Below, piece by piece: positions 51,519 to 60,278 of a stretch of 64,000 nt of DNA; position 1 is the first letter of the stretch, and every line of letters starts with the position of its first letter. Source of the stretch: CAYYIS01 sp964470965 (lineage in GTDB: Bacteria; JAAXHH01; JABIQT01); NCBI GenBank assembly GCA_964470965.1, contig CAYYIS010000027.1, forward strand, positions 5,686 to 69,685. The letters are read 5' to 3'. The notes under the pieces are model-generated. The model did not search any database, had not been told where the DNA came from, and worked only from the letters and a program-made list of their open reading frames with translations. The position numbers were made by a program, and so were the translations under genes.

Positions 51519-52875
51519 AGGAGGGATCTTGGGAAGGGATAACCATCCGTCAGGATTGTTTCACCGGGATCCCACGTATACCTATCCAGTGGTCGACCGA
51601 GCATCGGGTATTTATCTCTATACCGAAGATGGCCGAAGGATTATTGACGGTATCTCCGGCGCCGGGAATGTTACCCTCGGCCATGGGCGCGAACGCATCG
51701 CCGCAGTTCTGGCCGAACAGGCCTCGGAACTGGCCTACTGCTTCTCTGCATTTTTTACAAACCGGCCCGCGCTCGAGTTGGCCGAACGCGTATCGGAGAC
51801 TGCGCCGGAAGCACTGAACCACGCCTATTTCGTATCCGGAGGTTCAGAAGCTATAGAAACCGCCATCAAGCTCGCCCGTCAATATCACCTCCTCCAAGGC
51901 AAATATGACAAGCACCTGGTTTTGTCCCGGGAACGAAGTTATCATGGCGCCAGCATGGGAGCCCTAGCTGCCACCGGGCTGCCCTCTCTTCGCGAACCGT
52001 TTACTCCTTGGTTGCCCGGTACCCCGCGCATAGCGCCCTGCTATCCCTATCGCTGCGAGTTCGCCGGTTGCGGCGGCAACTGTAATCTGGCCTGTGCCGT
52101 TCAGCTTGAGGAAGTTATCGAGCGTGTGGGACCAAACCGGGTCGCTGCCTTCGTTGCCGAACCTGCCGTGATGGCGGGAATGGCGGCACAGGCCACGACC
52201 CCGGGCTACATGGCCGAAATACGCAGGATATGTGATACCCATGATGTACTGTTTATTACGGATGAGATTATTACCGGATATGGACGAACCGGACGCCACT
52301 GGGGATTGGAGCATGACGGAGTCGTACCGGATATCGTAGCCTTCGGGAAAGGCGCCAGCAGTGGTTACGCATCGTTGGGCGGCATCGTGATCCACGACCG
52401 TATCGCCGAAGCATTCCAAAGGGAAAAAGCGTTCTTCTCTCATGTATTTACCTACGTCAACAATCCGCTCACCGCCCGGGTTGGCCTGGAAGTGCTCGAA
52501 ATCATGGAGGAAGAGAGGACCGTTCAGCATGCGCATGAAATAGGTACTTATGCCTTAGAACGGATGAAGCTTCTCCAACGACATGCATGCGTCGGCGAGG
52601 TCCGGGGACATGGACTCCTCATGGGTATCGAGCTGGTACAGGATGCGGATACCGGTGCGCCTTATGCCACGGAGGCTAAAGTGTCACAGAAGGCATGTCT
52701 AATGTGCCTGGAACGCGGACTGTGTGTATCCGGTGTGACGGCGGGAGATTTTGGTGGCGGGGATGACATTCGCTTCTATCCCCCCCTTATCATCACCAAG
52801 GATCAGGTGGACCACGCAATGGGAATTATAGATGACGTCCTATCCCAGTTATCCAAGGAAGGACTGGGAACATGA
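51502..52875 (+). CDS. Class-III PLP aminotransferase
   Basis: This is an omega-amino-acid/acetylornithine-type aminotransferase of 457 residues. Present are GIYLYTEDGRRIIDGISG (N-terminal strands), SGGSEAIETAIKLAR, SYHGASMGALA, the PLP Asp in LFITDEIITGYGRTG, and the Schiff-base Lys in AFGKGASSGYASLGG. A Cys-rich loop (CYPYRCEFAGCGGNCNLAC) precedes the PLP region. ATG 51502 overlaps the upstream gene; TTG 51529, with AGGAGG 4 nt upstream, is an alternative start. Substrates in the family include beta-alanine, GABA, taurine or diamines. It closes the four-gene catabolic operon. Confidence 0.9.
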   Translation: MTGSGKGGILGRDNHPSGLFHRDPTYTYPVVDRASGIYLYTEDGRRIIDGISGAGNVTLGHGRERIAAVLAEQASELAYCFSAFFTNRPALELAERVSETAPEALNHAYFVSGGSEAIETAIKLARQYHLLQGKYDKHLVLSRERSYHGASMGALAATGLPSLREPFTPWLPGTPRIAPCYPYRCEFAGCGGNCNLACAVQLEEVIERVGPNRVAAFVAEPAVMAGMAAQATTPGYMAEIRRICDTHDVLFITDEIITGYGRTGRHWGLEHDGVVPDIVAFGKGASSGYASLGGIVIHDRIAEAFQREKAFFSHVFTYVNNPLTARVGLEVLEIMEEERTVQHAHEIGTYALERMKLLQRHACVGEVRGHGLLMGIELVQDADTGAPYATEAKVSQKACLMCLERGLCVSGVTAGDFGGGDDIRFYPPLIITKDQVDHAMGIIDDVLSQLSKEGLGT

Positions 52876-52998
52876 ACGACTGGTGTTCAGCGGTTTTTTC
52901 CGGTTCGGTGACAGGCAGTAGCCCGCCATTTCCGTATTTTTCCTGCATAGGCAGTTCAGCCGCTTAATCCCCCCGGCAAGTGTTTGGCATCCTACCGT

Positions 52999-54189
52999 TT
53001 AATCGAAAAACCCCTCATCCTCCTCGGACAGATAACGTTTTGCTTCCTCTTCTAAAAATTCAATGCCGAGACCAGGGGAATCCCAGACTTCCACATGTCC
53101 GTCTTTTATAATCGGGTCCGGTAAACCCGTGACAATATCGTACCACCAGTCCGGGTTCGCTCCCGGAAATTCGAAAGCGATATAGTTCTGCGGCAGAGCA
53201 GCCGCCATCTGGACGTGGGCCGCAATCCCGATGAGACCGTCCAGAACACCGTGCGGTGCCATGAGAATGCCATGGAGATCCGCATATTCGGCGATCCATT
53301 TCAGTTCAGCGATGCCACCCACATCCGCAGGATCCGGACCGACAACGTTTACGGCCTGTTTCTCAAAAAGATCTTTGAAATGCTGTCGCAGGTAGATCTG
53401 TTCTCCCGTATGTATGGGGGTTGAGGTACTCTCGGTAACCTGTCTGTAAAGTTCCGCCAGTACATACGGCGTGTAGTCACCGGTGATCATATCTTCCAGC
53501 CACATGAGATTCAGAGATTCCACTGCTTGCGCCAACCTGATGGCATCCGAGACCATCATACCCGGCCCGCAATCCAGCGCCAGCCCGACCTCATCGCCCA
53601 GGACTTCCTTCATGGCTTCCGCACAGGCGACGATATGCTTAAAGCCTTTTTCCGTCAGAAGGCCACGGTGGGTATGCGTTGCCCCCGGAATTGTTTCACC
53701 ATAAAAGAAATCCGGGATGTCTTGAACCATTCGGCTGTGAAAGCCGACCCCTCGTTTTATGATGGTAAACCCTTCCTCCATCTGTTTCGTTTTAAGGACA
53801 TTGTCGGCATATGCTTCCGGAGAACTTCCTTCCATTGGAAAGGGTGAGGCTGTGTTGTAAACGCGCACCCGGTCGCGGATCTTACCACCAAGCAGCTTGT
53901 ACACCGGAACACCGGCGGCTTTACCTGCGATGTCCCACAACGCCATCTCGATGGCGCTCACGGCACTGCCCCACGGCTTAAAGCTTCCCAGGCGCCTGAT
54001 ACCCAGCATGACGCGTTCTACATCCGTGGGGTCCTTCCCCAGTATGTAATCCCTGTAGAACATCACGTGAGGTTTCAGGTACGGCTTCGATGCTTCGGCC
54101 TCTCCGTAACCGCATATCCCCTCGTCTGTCACGATCCGGACTACCGGGTTTTGACCGATGATAGCGCATTTCAATTCGGTGATTTTCAT
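52999..54189 (-). CDS. Mandelate racemase/muconate lactonising enzyme family (enolase superfamily)
   Basis: This is a 396-residue enolase-superfamily dehydratase or racemase. Metal ligands show as Asp in LALDCGPG, Glu in LMWLEDMITGD and Glu in IHTGEQIYL; the acid/base Asp-His dyad is in GPDPADVGG and MAPHGVLDG, and a Lys lies in FTIIKRGVGFH. The shape fits sugar-acid dehydratases of the D-galactonate or mannonate type. AAAGG precedes ATG 54189. It converges with the aminotransferase gene and diverges from a PhyH gene. The acid substrate cannot be named from sequence. Confidence 0.9.
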   Translation of the reverse strand: MKITELKCAIIGQNPVVRIVTDEGICGYGEAEASKPYLKPHVMFYRDYILGKDPTDVERVMLGIRRLGSFKPWGSAVSAIEMALWDIAGKAAGVPVYKLLGGKIRDRVRVYNTASPFPMEGSSPEAYADNVLKTKQMEEGFTIIKRGVGFHSRMVQDIPDFFYGETIPGATHTHRGLLTEKGFKHIVACAEAMKEVLGDEVGLALDCGPGMMVSDAIRLAQAVESLNLMWLEDMITGDYTPYVLAELYRQVTESTSTPIHTGEQIYLRQHFKDLFEKQAVNVVGPDPADVGGIAELKWIAEYADLHGILMAPHGVLDGLIGIAAHVQMAAALPQNYIAFEFPGANPDWWYDIVTGLPDPIIKDGHVEVWDSPGLGIEFLEEEAKRYLSEEDEGFFD

Positions 54190-54334
54190 GTGGCGCAACC
54201 TTTCATTGAAACTATTGTGGGCTTGACCCGATGTCACGAGCCTTTATCTTCAAGGTAATCATTGATGAACCACGCGGTTAATCAAGGAAAATCTCCATAG
54301 GCGATATCCGCCAAACCGACCAGTGAGGAAGATC

Positions 54335-55192
54335 ATGTCCGACTTTCAACCCGATTACAACGTCTATTTCGAAACGACGGATTTAAACAACGCCATGGCC
54401 TGTTTGGACGAATACGGCTATTGTGTTATTCGCAGAGTAATCGGTCCGGACCTGGTAGAGGCGTTGAAAAACGATATCGATGCGGCCCTCGATCCAGATA
54501 GGAATCTGCCGCATGCCTCAAACAGGTATCATATGATGTTCGCAGAGGCGAGTGTGAACATGTGGAAATTAACCGAACATCCTCCGTTTCTGGAATACGT
54601 GCACAAAGTCCACGGTACCACCGACGTGTGCTTGCATCGGTCCGCCGCTATACTCCGGACATCAGGGGAAGGGATGGGTTACTGGCATACGGATCATCGC
54701 GGGCATGTCGAAAATCCGAAAAACGCAAATGAGATCCTGAATCGTTACCCGATGCCCAGTGGCAGTTGGTTTTATCTGTGCGGGAGTCACCCGGACCGCA
54801 GTGGTATCGCTGTAATCGAGAAATCCAATAAGCCTGACTGGCCGGGCCCTGAGGGATTTGAACTGAAACCGGACCTTACCGGATTCCACCCGATGGGCGA
54901 AAGCCCGGATGCGGGATACAACAGTATGAATGTACCGGGCAGCATCGCCGTAGTGGCTGACCCCGGTGATCTCATCTGTTTCGCCGCGCTTACCTACCAT
55001 GCGAACATGGCCACCAACGAGCGCCGATATTCCTGCGGGTTCGGATTCCGCCCCAAGTCCATTCGTATCGATGCCCCGTGGCCTTTACCCGACACGGCGG
55101 AAGCCATGGTCGATGCCTTACCGGATCGATTAAAACATTTTGCTGATGGCTATACAGGATATGACGGAAACTGGCAAGCGGAATCAGCCTGA
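54335..55192 (+). CDS. Phytanoyl-CoA dioxygenase (PhyH) family protein 5
   Basis: This is an iron/2-oxoglutarate oxygenase of 285 residues. His118 and Asp120 (GYWHTDHRG) and His222 (LTYHANMAT) are the ligands; Arg230/231 (NERRYSCGF) fits the anchor. ATG 54335 is preferred for GAGG 6 nt upstream; a GTG at 54323 is in frame. It is followed by a cystathionine-gamma-synthase-type gene, whose start lies 37 nt after its stop; a hydroxylated, sulfur- or amine-bearing substrate is conceivable (inference). Confidence 0.87.
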   Translation: MSDFQPDYNVYFETTDLNNAMACLDEYGYCVIRRVIGPDLVEALKNDIDAALDPDRNLPHASNRYHMMFAEASVNMWKLTEHPPFLEYVHKVHGTTDVCLHRSAAILRTSGEGMGYWHTDHRGHVENPKNANEILNRYPMPSGSWFYLCGSHPDRSGIAVIEKSNKPDWPGPEGFELKPDLTGFHPMGESPDAGYNSMNVPGSIAVVADPGDLICFAALTYHANMATNERRYSCGFGFRPKSIRIDAPWPLPDTAEAMVDALPDRLKHFADGYTGYDGNWQAESA

Positions 55193-55229
55193 CTTCTATC
55201 TGTCCCGACGACAATCAACAGGAGAAAAC

Positions 55230-56291
55230 ATGACGCAACGCCACGGTTTTGTCACCAACACCATACACGCGGGCGGATCAGAGACAACACCATCCGTACC
55301 CATTCACTTGGGAGCAACGACCAATGCCAGGTACATGCGTAGCGGTAATCCGACACTGGATGCCTTCGAGGAAAATGTAAAGACCCTGGATGGCGGCGGC
55401 GCGGCGATCTCCACCTCCTGCGGTATGGCTGCTGTCAGCCAGACTTTATTAGCACTGCTTTCTCCCGGGGATCGTATCGTCTGCCATAACACGGTCTACC
55501 ACTGGACCACTTACATGATGCAGAACACGCTGCCCAAGTGGGGTGTTGACGTGGACATGGTCGACTTGACCGATTTAGATCAGATGACGACGGCTCTGAG
55601 CAAGCCAGCAGCAGTGGTATACTTCGAACCCGTGGCGAACCCGAAGCTGGAGGTTATCGATTCGGCCAGGGCTATTCAAATGGCACATGAGGCAGGCGCA
55701 AAGGTGGTGATAGACAACACCTACCTTTCACCGTACCTGTTTAAACCCCTTGAGCATGGAGCGGACATCGTGTTGCATAGCGCGACCAAGTATCTATGCG
55801 GCCATGGCGATTCACTGGCCGGTATCGTGGTAACAAGGGATGAAGCCCTCGGACAGCAGATCGTCACAATGCGTAACACCATGGGCGGCATTCTCAGTCC
55901 CGTGAACGCCTACCTGCTGATTCGTGGTATAAAAACGCTCTCTATGCGTATGGATCGACACTGCGCCAATGCCCAGGCGGTTGCTGAATACCTGCTGGAC
56001 CACCCCAATGTGGCCACGGTGGCATACCCCGGTCTACCAGCCTCCCAAGGTCATGAGATCGCGAAAGCGCAGTGGAGGGGATTCGGGGGCATGGTGTTTT
56101 TCAAGATTGCCGACGCAACATTGCACAAACAATTTCTTGACGGTGTTAGGCTCTGCCGTCCCTGGGTCAGCCTCGGTGATGCGGGATCACTGGTTTCCGA
56201 TCGTTCGGAAAACCAGGTACGTATGTCTGTAGGACTGGAAGATATAGAGGATATTCTGGCGGATCTTGAACAGGCCCTGGATGGCGCGTGA
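55230..56291 (+). CDS. Cys/Met-metabolism PLP enzyme (cystathionine gamma-synthase / methionine gamma-lyase type)
   Basis: This is a 353-residue trans-sulfuration enzyme. N-terminal FVTNTIHAGG and the YMRSGNPTLDAFEENVKTL segment, PLP Tyr region, VVIDNTYLSPYLFKPLEHG (Asp/Asn contact), and SATKYLCGHGDSLAG with the Schiff-base Lys are all visible, ending RMSVGLEDIEDIL. The protein is a little shorter than the usual 380-400 residues. AGGAG lies 5 nt before ATG 55230; an earlier frame start at 55140 overlaps the PhyH gene. It lies next to the scaffold gap, so downstream partners may be missing. Confidence 0.88.
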   Translation: MTQRHGFVTNTIHAGGSETTPSVPIHLGATTNARYMRSGNPTLDAFEENVKTLDGGGAAISTSCGMAAVSQTLLALLSPGDRIVCHNTVYHWTTYMMQNTLPKWGVDVDMVDLTDLDQMTTALSKPAAVVYFEPVANPKLEVIDSARAIQMAHEAGAKVVIDNTYLSPYLFKPLEHGADIVLHSATKYLCGHGDSLAGIVVTRDEALGQQIVTMRNTMGGILSPVNAYLLIRGIKTLSMRMDRHCANAQAVAEYLLDHPNVATVAYPGLPASQGHEIAKAQWRGFGGMVFFKIADATLHKQFLDGVRLCRPWVSLGDAGSLVSDRSENQVRMSVGLEDIEDILADLEQALDGA

Positions 56292-56330
56292 CTGTTTTCA
56301 ATATTCAAAAAACCGAGTCGTCTTCCAATC

Positions 56331-56430
56331 NNNNNNNNNNNNNNNNNNNNNNNNNNNNNNNNNNNNNNNNNNNNNNNNNNNNNNNNNNNNNNNNNNNNNN
56401 NNNNNNNNNNNNNNNNNNNNNNNNNNNNNN
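56331..56430. other. Assembly gap (100 N)
   Basis: Exactly one hundred undetermined bases lie between the trans-sulfuration enzyme and the MDR reductase. The true distance and any gene across the gap are unknown. The flanks contain no identifiable coding fragment. Confidence 0.99.
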
Positions 56431-56589
56431 CCCTGCGGATCACTTGATTGAATTTACCATTACAGAAGGTGGTATTCCGGTTTTTCGCGGCTAAACCCAA
56501 AAAAGTAAATTTTGTACCGTTGCAGATGATACATGGGAAGTTGGTCCCGGTAATCGGAAAAATGGAATCGTAAAATCCAAGGAGTGAAT

Positions 56590-57594
56590 ATGCTGACAAG
56601 CCGTGAAATACATCTCGCAAAATATCCGGAAGGGATGCCCACGTCTGACGACTTCGACCTGGTGGAAGTGACATTGCCGGACCCCGGTATCGGCGAAGTG
56701 CTGGTGAGGAACATCTGGATGTCCGTCGACCCTTACATGCGCGGGAGATTGCGGGATAGGAAGAGTTACGTTGAACCTTTTAAACCGGGATGCGTGTTGA
56801 CAGGGAGCGCCATCGGTCGGGTGGTGGTGTCTCAAAATCCCAGCTTTACCCCTGGCATGTATGTCCAGAGCAGTCTGGGATGGCGTGAGTATTTTCTTTC
56901 GGACGGCACGGGGCTTCAGGCTTTCCAACCCGGAAACATGCCTCCGCAAGCGTTTCTTGGAATTCTTGGCATGCCGGGTATGACAGCTTACATCGGCCTG
57001 AAGACCATAGGTGAAGTGAAAGCGGGAGAAACCGTCTTTGTCTCCGCCGCCTCCGGCGCCGTCGGCGGAGTCGCAAGCCAGATCGCTACAATCATGGGAT
57101 GCCGGGTCGTCGGGAGCGCCGGGGCAGATCACAAAACCGCCTGGTTACTTGGCGAGGCCGGTATCGATACAGCCATCAACTACAAAACATGCGGTGATCT
57201 GGAATCCGCCCTGACGGAGGCCTGTCCGAACGGAATCGACGTCTATTTTGACAATGTAGGCGGTGCCCACCTTGAAGCCGCATTAAACCATATGAACCCC
57301 GACGGCCGTGTTGTCGTCTGTGGCATGATTTCAGTTTACAACGACATCGTCCCGACGGCCGGCCCCGCCAACCTCTTTCGCCTCATCACACAGAGAATCC
57401 GAATGGAGGGCTTCCTCGTCTCCGATCACTACGACCAGTATCCTGAATACCAGGAACAGATGGTTGAGTGGATCGCGGAGGAAAAAATCGTGTGGCACGA
57501 ATCTGTTCTGGAGGGTATCGAAAAAGCACCGCGTGCCCTTATCTGCCTGTTCACGGGTGATAATTTCGGTAAGATGCTGGTGAAGCTGGACTGA
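56590..57594 (+). CDS. MDR-superfamily NADP-dependent oxidoreductase (CurA/leukotriene-B4-dehydrogenase-like)
   Basis: This zinc-free medium-chain reductase has 334 residues. It shows DPYMRGRLRDR near residue 50, GMPGMTAYIGLKTIGEVKAGE, the cofactor motif SAASGAVGGVASQIA, DVYFDNVGGAHLEAAL and VVCGMISVYND, which fits NADPH:alkenal/one reductases of the PTGR/YncB group. AAGGAG lies 5 nt before ATG 56590; GTG 56584 would be too close to the ribosome site. It stands alone after the assembly gap, with a hairpin downstream. Confidence 0.93.
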   Translation: MLTSREIHLAKYPEGMPTSDDFDLVEVTLPDPGIGEVLVRNIWMSVDPYMRGRLRDRKSYVEPFKPGCVLTGSAIGRVVVSQNPSFTPGMYVQSSLGWREYFLSDGTGLQAFQPGNMPPQAFLGILGMPGMTAYIGLKTIGEVKAGETVFVSAASGAVGGVASQIATIMGCRVVGSAGADHKTAWLLGEAGIDTAINYKTCGDLESALTEACPNGIDVYFDNVGGAHLEAALNHMNPDGRVVVCGMISVYNDIVPTAGPANLFRLITQRIRMEGFLVSDHYDQYPEYQEQMVEWIAEEKIVWHESVLEGIEKAPRALICLFTGDNFGKMLVKLD

Positions 57595-57639
57595 GATTAC
57601 CGCCGGTTGCTTCTGATCTTGCCGGGAGCCTTTAATGCC

Positions 57640-57668
57640 AGAACCGTAGTCGCCTCCGGTTCTTTCTT
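57640..57668. terminator. Hairpin terminator between MDR and kelch genes
   Basis: AGAACCG (57640-57646) and CGGTTCT (57657-57663) form a 7-bp stem around a 10-base loop, followed by TTCTT on the plus strand. It lies in the 85-base space between convergent genes. Confidence 0.45.
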
Positions 57669-57679
57669 GGGCAAACCGC

Positions 57680-58591
57680 TCACGGTTTGTATTCATGAAG
57701 GTCGTTGATCCACGTGTACCCTCCGCCCGACCTTTTGTAAGCGCCGCCGGCGACGAAGATCCTCTCGCCCGCGGCGCATGCCCCAAGCCAGGCCTTACCC
57801 ACTGGCATGGGACTATCGGCTATCCAGCTGTCGTGGACGCTATCGTATACTTCAGTCGTATCCAGATAGGCGCCGTTACGACCGCCGAAGGTATAAATCC
57901 TCTCACTCACCACTGCGATCCCCATCGATTCCCGGGCGGTAAGCATAGGCGCCAACCTTTGCCACCTGCTGCAATCCGGATCCAAAAGAAGCACCTCATC
58001 GCTGAAACCCGAATCACACATTCCACCAATCACAAAGATTCTGCCGCCGATGTTTGCAACCCCGGGGCCCTGAAGAGGTCTTGGTAAAGAGGGACCCGGC
58101 GCCCACTCCCTGTGGACAGGGTCGTAAATCTCTACCCGGTCCAGTAATCGCTGCTGTTCCGGCCCCATCGTGTTGCCGCCGATCACCCAGATTGTCCCGG
58201 AGCAGGCAGTGACACCGACACCGGCACGAGGACCGCCGGGCATGGGTTCACCCAGGGACCAGGTTGCGAGGTCGGCATCGAAAACCTCTAATGTGTCTCT
58301 TGAGAGGAAATGGAAATCAACACCGGTCCGCTTGCGCATTTCGGACGTCTGGATAGTCTTCCCGCCTACAAGGTAGATCTTTCCGTTGACGAAAGCGGCC
58401 CCGAACCATCCCCGCGGTATTGAAACCGATGGTCCCCTGGTCCAGGTCTGGGAAACTACATCGTATATTTCAACAATATCGAGAGAGGCATCATCGGCTC
58501 CCGAAATCGTGAATATGGAGTCACCCACCGCTATGACCTGTAAATCATGGCGCGCGGTCGGCATCGATCGCCTTTCTACCCATTGTCCCAT
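57680..58591 (-). CDS. Kelch-repeat beta-propeller protein
   Basis: This is a 303-residue six-bladed kelch propeller. Repeats carry the double-Gly/Tyr-Trp pattern: GKIYLVGGKTI, GTIWVIGGNTM, GRIFVIGGMCD, ERIYTFGGRNG, ERIFVAGGAYK, with VEIYDPVHREW and TEVYDSVHDSW. No signal peptide, so cytoplasmic or leaderless. Roles range from sugar epimerisation (N-acetylneuraminate epimerase NanM) to binding scaffolds; nothing here decides. It is divergent from the GH32-like operon. Confidence 0.88.
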   Translation of the reverse strand: MGQWVERRSMPTARHDLQVIAVGDSIFTISGADDASLDIVEIYDVVSQTWTRGPSVSIPRGWFGAAFVNGKIYLVGGKTIQTSEMRKRTGVDFHFLSRDTLEVFDADLATWSLGEPMPGGPRAGVGVTACSGTIWVIGGNTMGPEQQRLLDRVEIYDPVHREWAPGPSLPRPLQGPGVANIGGRIFVIGGMCDSGFSDEVLLLDPDCSRWQRLAPMLTARESMGIAVVSERIYTFGGRNGAYLDTTEVYDSVHDSWIADSPMPVGKAWLGACAAGERIFVAGGAYKRSGGGYTWINDLHEYKP

Positions 58592-58738
58592 GTGTCAACC
58601 TGTAAAATATTGTTAGTCAGATAGGACTTGACCGTGTTCTATGTGCAAGTATCTTTCATTTATAATTTGTACGTCTTTACGTTTTGGCAATTTAATAACA
58701 TCTTCAAAAATACAGCATTCGTGATAAAAGGGAAGATT

Positions 58739-60262
58739 ATGTCTGATTATAAATCGCTCGTACCTCAGTACACCTTTCCCGATAGCCTGGAAGAGCAGGA
58801 AGCCGATCTTGCAAGCAATCCCTTAATGCAACGGCTGATAGCCTCGCGGCGGTCTTATGCAGGCGACGTCCATCGTCCGGTATATCATTACATTAACCCG
58901 GAAGCGATGCTAAATGATCCCAACGGGCTATGCTTCTGGAAGGGTTATTGGCATCTTTTCTACCAGGCCTATCCTCCGGAAGATACCAGGCAGCATTGGG
59001 GCCATGCCATTTCAAGGGACATGGTGCACTGGCGAGACCTGCCCTATTGCATCTATCCCGACCCGGAGGACAAATGTTTTTCTGGCGCCACTCTGGTTGA
59101 AGCAGACAGAGTGATTGCCATGTATCATGGCACAGGGGCGGGTAATATGGTGGCGGTGTCGAACGACCCGCTACTCTTGAACTGGGAGAAGGTGGCTGGG
59201 AAAGCGGTGATTCCGATCAGGTCCGATGATGGATCGCCTCTGCCCTACCGGGTGTTCGACCCCTGTATTTGGAAAAAGGGCGGAAGATATTACTCTCTCT
59301 CGGCAGGTACCAAACCGGAAGGGCCCGCAGGGAAACCGGTTCGGGCCAACTTCCTTTTCAGATCCGATGACCTGGAACACTGGGATTACCTGCACCCATT
59401 CGTGGAAGACGACGCCTATTCCCTGGTGGGTGATGATGGCGCATGTCCCTATTTCTGGCCCATAGGTGATCGCCACATGCTGCTGTTCTTCAGTCACATG
59501 AGCGGTGGGCAGTACCTGCTCGGCGACTACGATATGGAACGGGATAAATTTGTAGTGACGCAGGGCGCCAAGTTCAATTTCGGTGCGGCAGGTCCGTCGG
59601 GCGTCCACGCGCCATCGGCAACACCGGACGGCAAAGGCGGTCTCATCGTCATCTTCAACATGAATCCCGGTAAACCGACATCCGGCTGGAATCAGATCAT
59701 GACTCTTCCTCGCCGACTAACGGTTGACGGCGATGAGGTTTCGACTGTTCCCGCAGGTGACCTGGAATCACTCCGAGTAAATGGTCAGGACTTAAATGAT
59801 ATCCGGCTGCCGAAAAACCAGGAGGTAGTCCTGGAATCCATCCAGGGCAATGCGATGGAATTCCAGGTAGAAATAGACCCCGGCAATGCACCTATGATTG
59901 AGATGAACGTCCTCCGTTCTCCGGAAAAGGAAGAATACACACGCATCGCCTTCTTCCGAAACCGAGGTTTCAGAGGTCAGAGCCTTGTTACTATCGATAC
60001 ATCCTATGCGTCTACGGCGGGTGACGTACAATGCAGGGCTCCGGAGACCGGCCCGTTGAGCCTTGATATTGATGAGCCCCTTAAGATGCGGGTGTTTGTA
60101 GACAAGAGTGTGGTCGAAGTTTTCGTCAATGGTAAGCAATGTGTCGCCGCCCGCGTGTATCCGGATCGGAAAGATAGCCTGGGCATCTCTTTCCGGTCCC
60201 AGGGATTGGACAGTCGGATCAGGTCGCTGGATGCCTGGGAAATGCAATCGATCTGGACGTGA
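58739..60262 (+). CDS. GH32-like beta-fructosidase homologue with substituted acid/base residue
   Basis: GH32 enzymes release fructose from sucrose and fructans. The 507-residue protein has a five-bladed propeller (AMLNDPNGLCFWKGYW with nucleophile Asp60; RDMVHWRDLP; FDPCIWKK with Asp174, the usual Arg of RDP being Phe) and a C-terminal beta sandwich (FVDKSVVEVFVNGKQ). The third motif, normally Glu-Cys, reads DDGACPYFWPIG, so Ala235 occupies the place of the catalytic acid/base Glu. It may be inactive, act differently or use another acid. The start is ATG 58739 after AAGGGAAGATT. It heads an operon with an aspartate-dehydrogenase-like gene (16 nt). Confidence 0.85.
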   Translation: MSDYKSLVPQYTFPDSLEEQEADLASNPLMQRLIASRRSYAGDVHRPVYHYINPEAMLNDPNGLCFWKGYWHLFYQAYPPEDTRQHWGHAISRDMVHWRDLPYCIYPDPEDKCFSGATLVEADRVIAMYHGTGAGNMVAVSNDPLLLNWEKVAGKAVIPIRSDDGSPLPYRVFDPCIWKKGGRYYSLSAGTKPEGPAGKPVRANFLFRSDDLEHWDYLHPFVEDDAYSLVGDDGACPYFWPIGDRHMLLFFSHMSGGQYLLGDYDMERDKFVVTQGAKFNFGAAGPSGVHAPSATPDGKGGLIVIFNMNPGKPTSGWNQIMTLPRRLTVDGDEVSTVPAGDLESLRVNGQDLNDIRLPKNQEVVLESIQGNAMEFQVEIDPGNAPMIEMNVLRSPEKEEYTRIAFFRNRGFRGQSLVTIDTSYASTAGDVQCRAPETGPLSLDIDEPLKMRVFVDKSVVEVFVNGKQCVAARVYPDRKDSLGISFRSQGLDSRIRSLDAWEMQSIWT

Positions 60263-60278
60263 CCGGGCAGGAGGCGTC

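Noticed and set aside
56051..56674. A minus-strand frame running through the N gap
   Set aside because: It is open only because undetermined bases contain no stops; the flanks are antisense to real genes.
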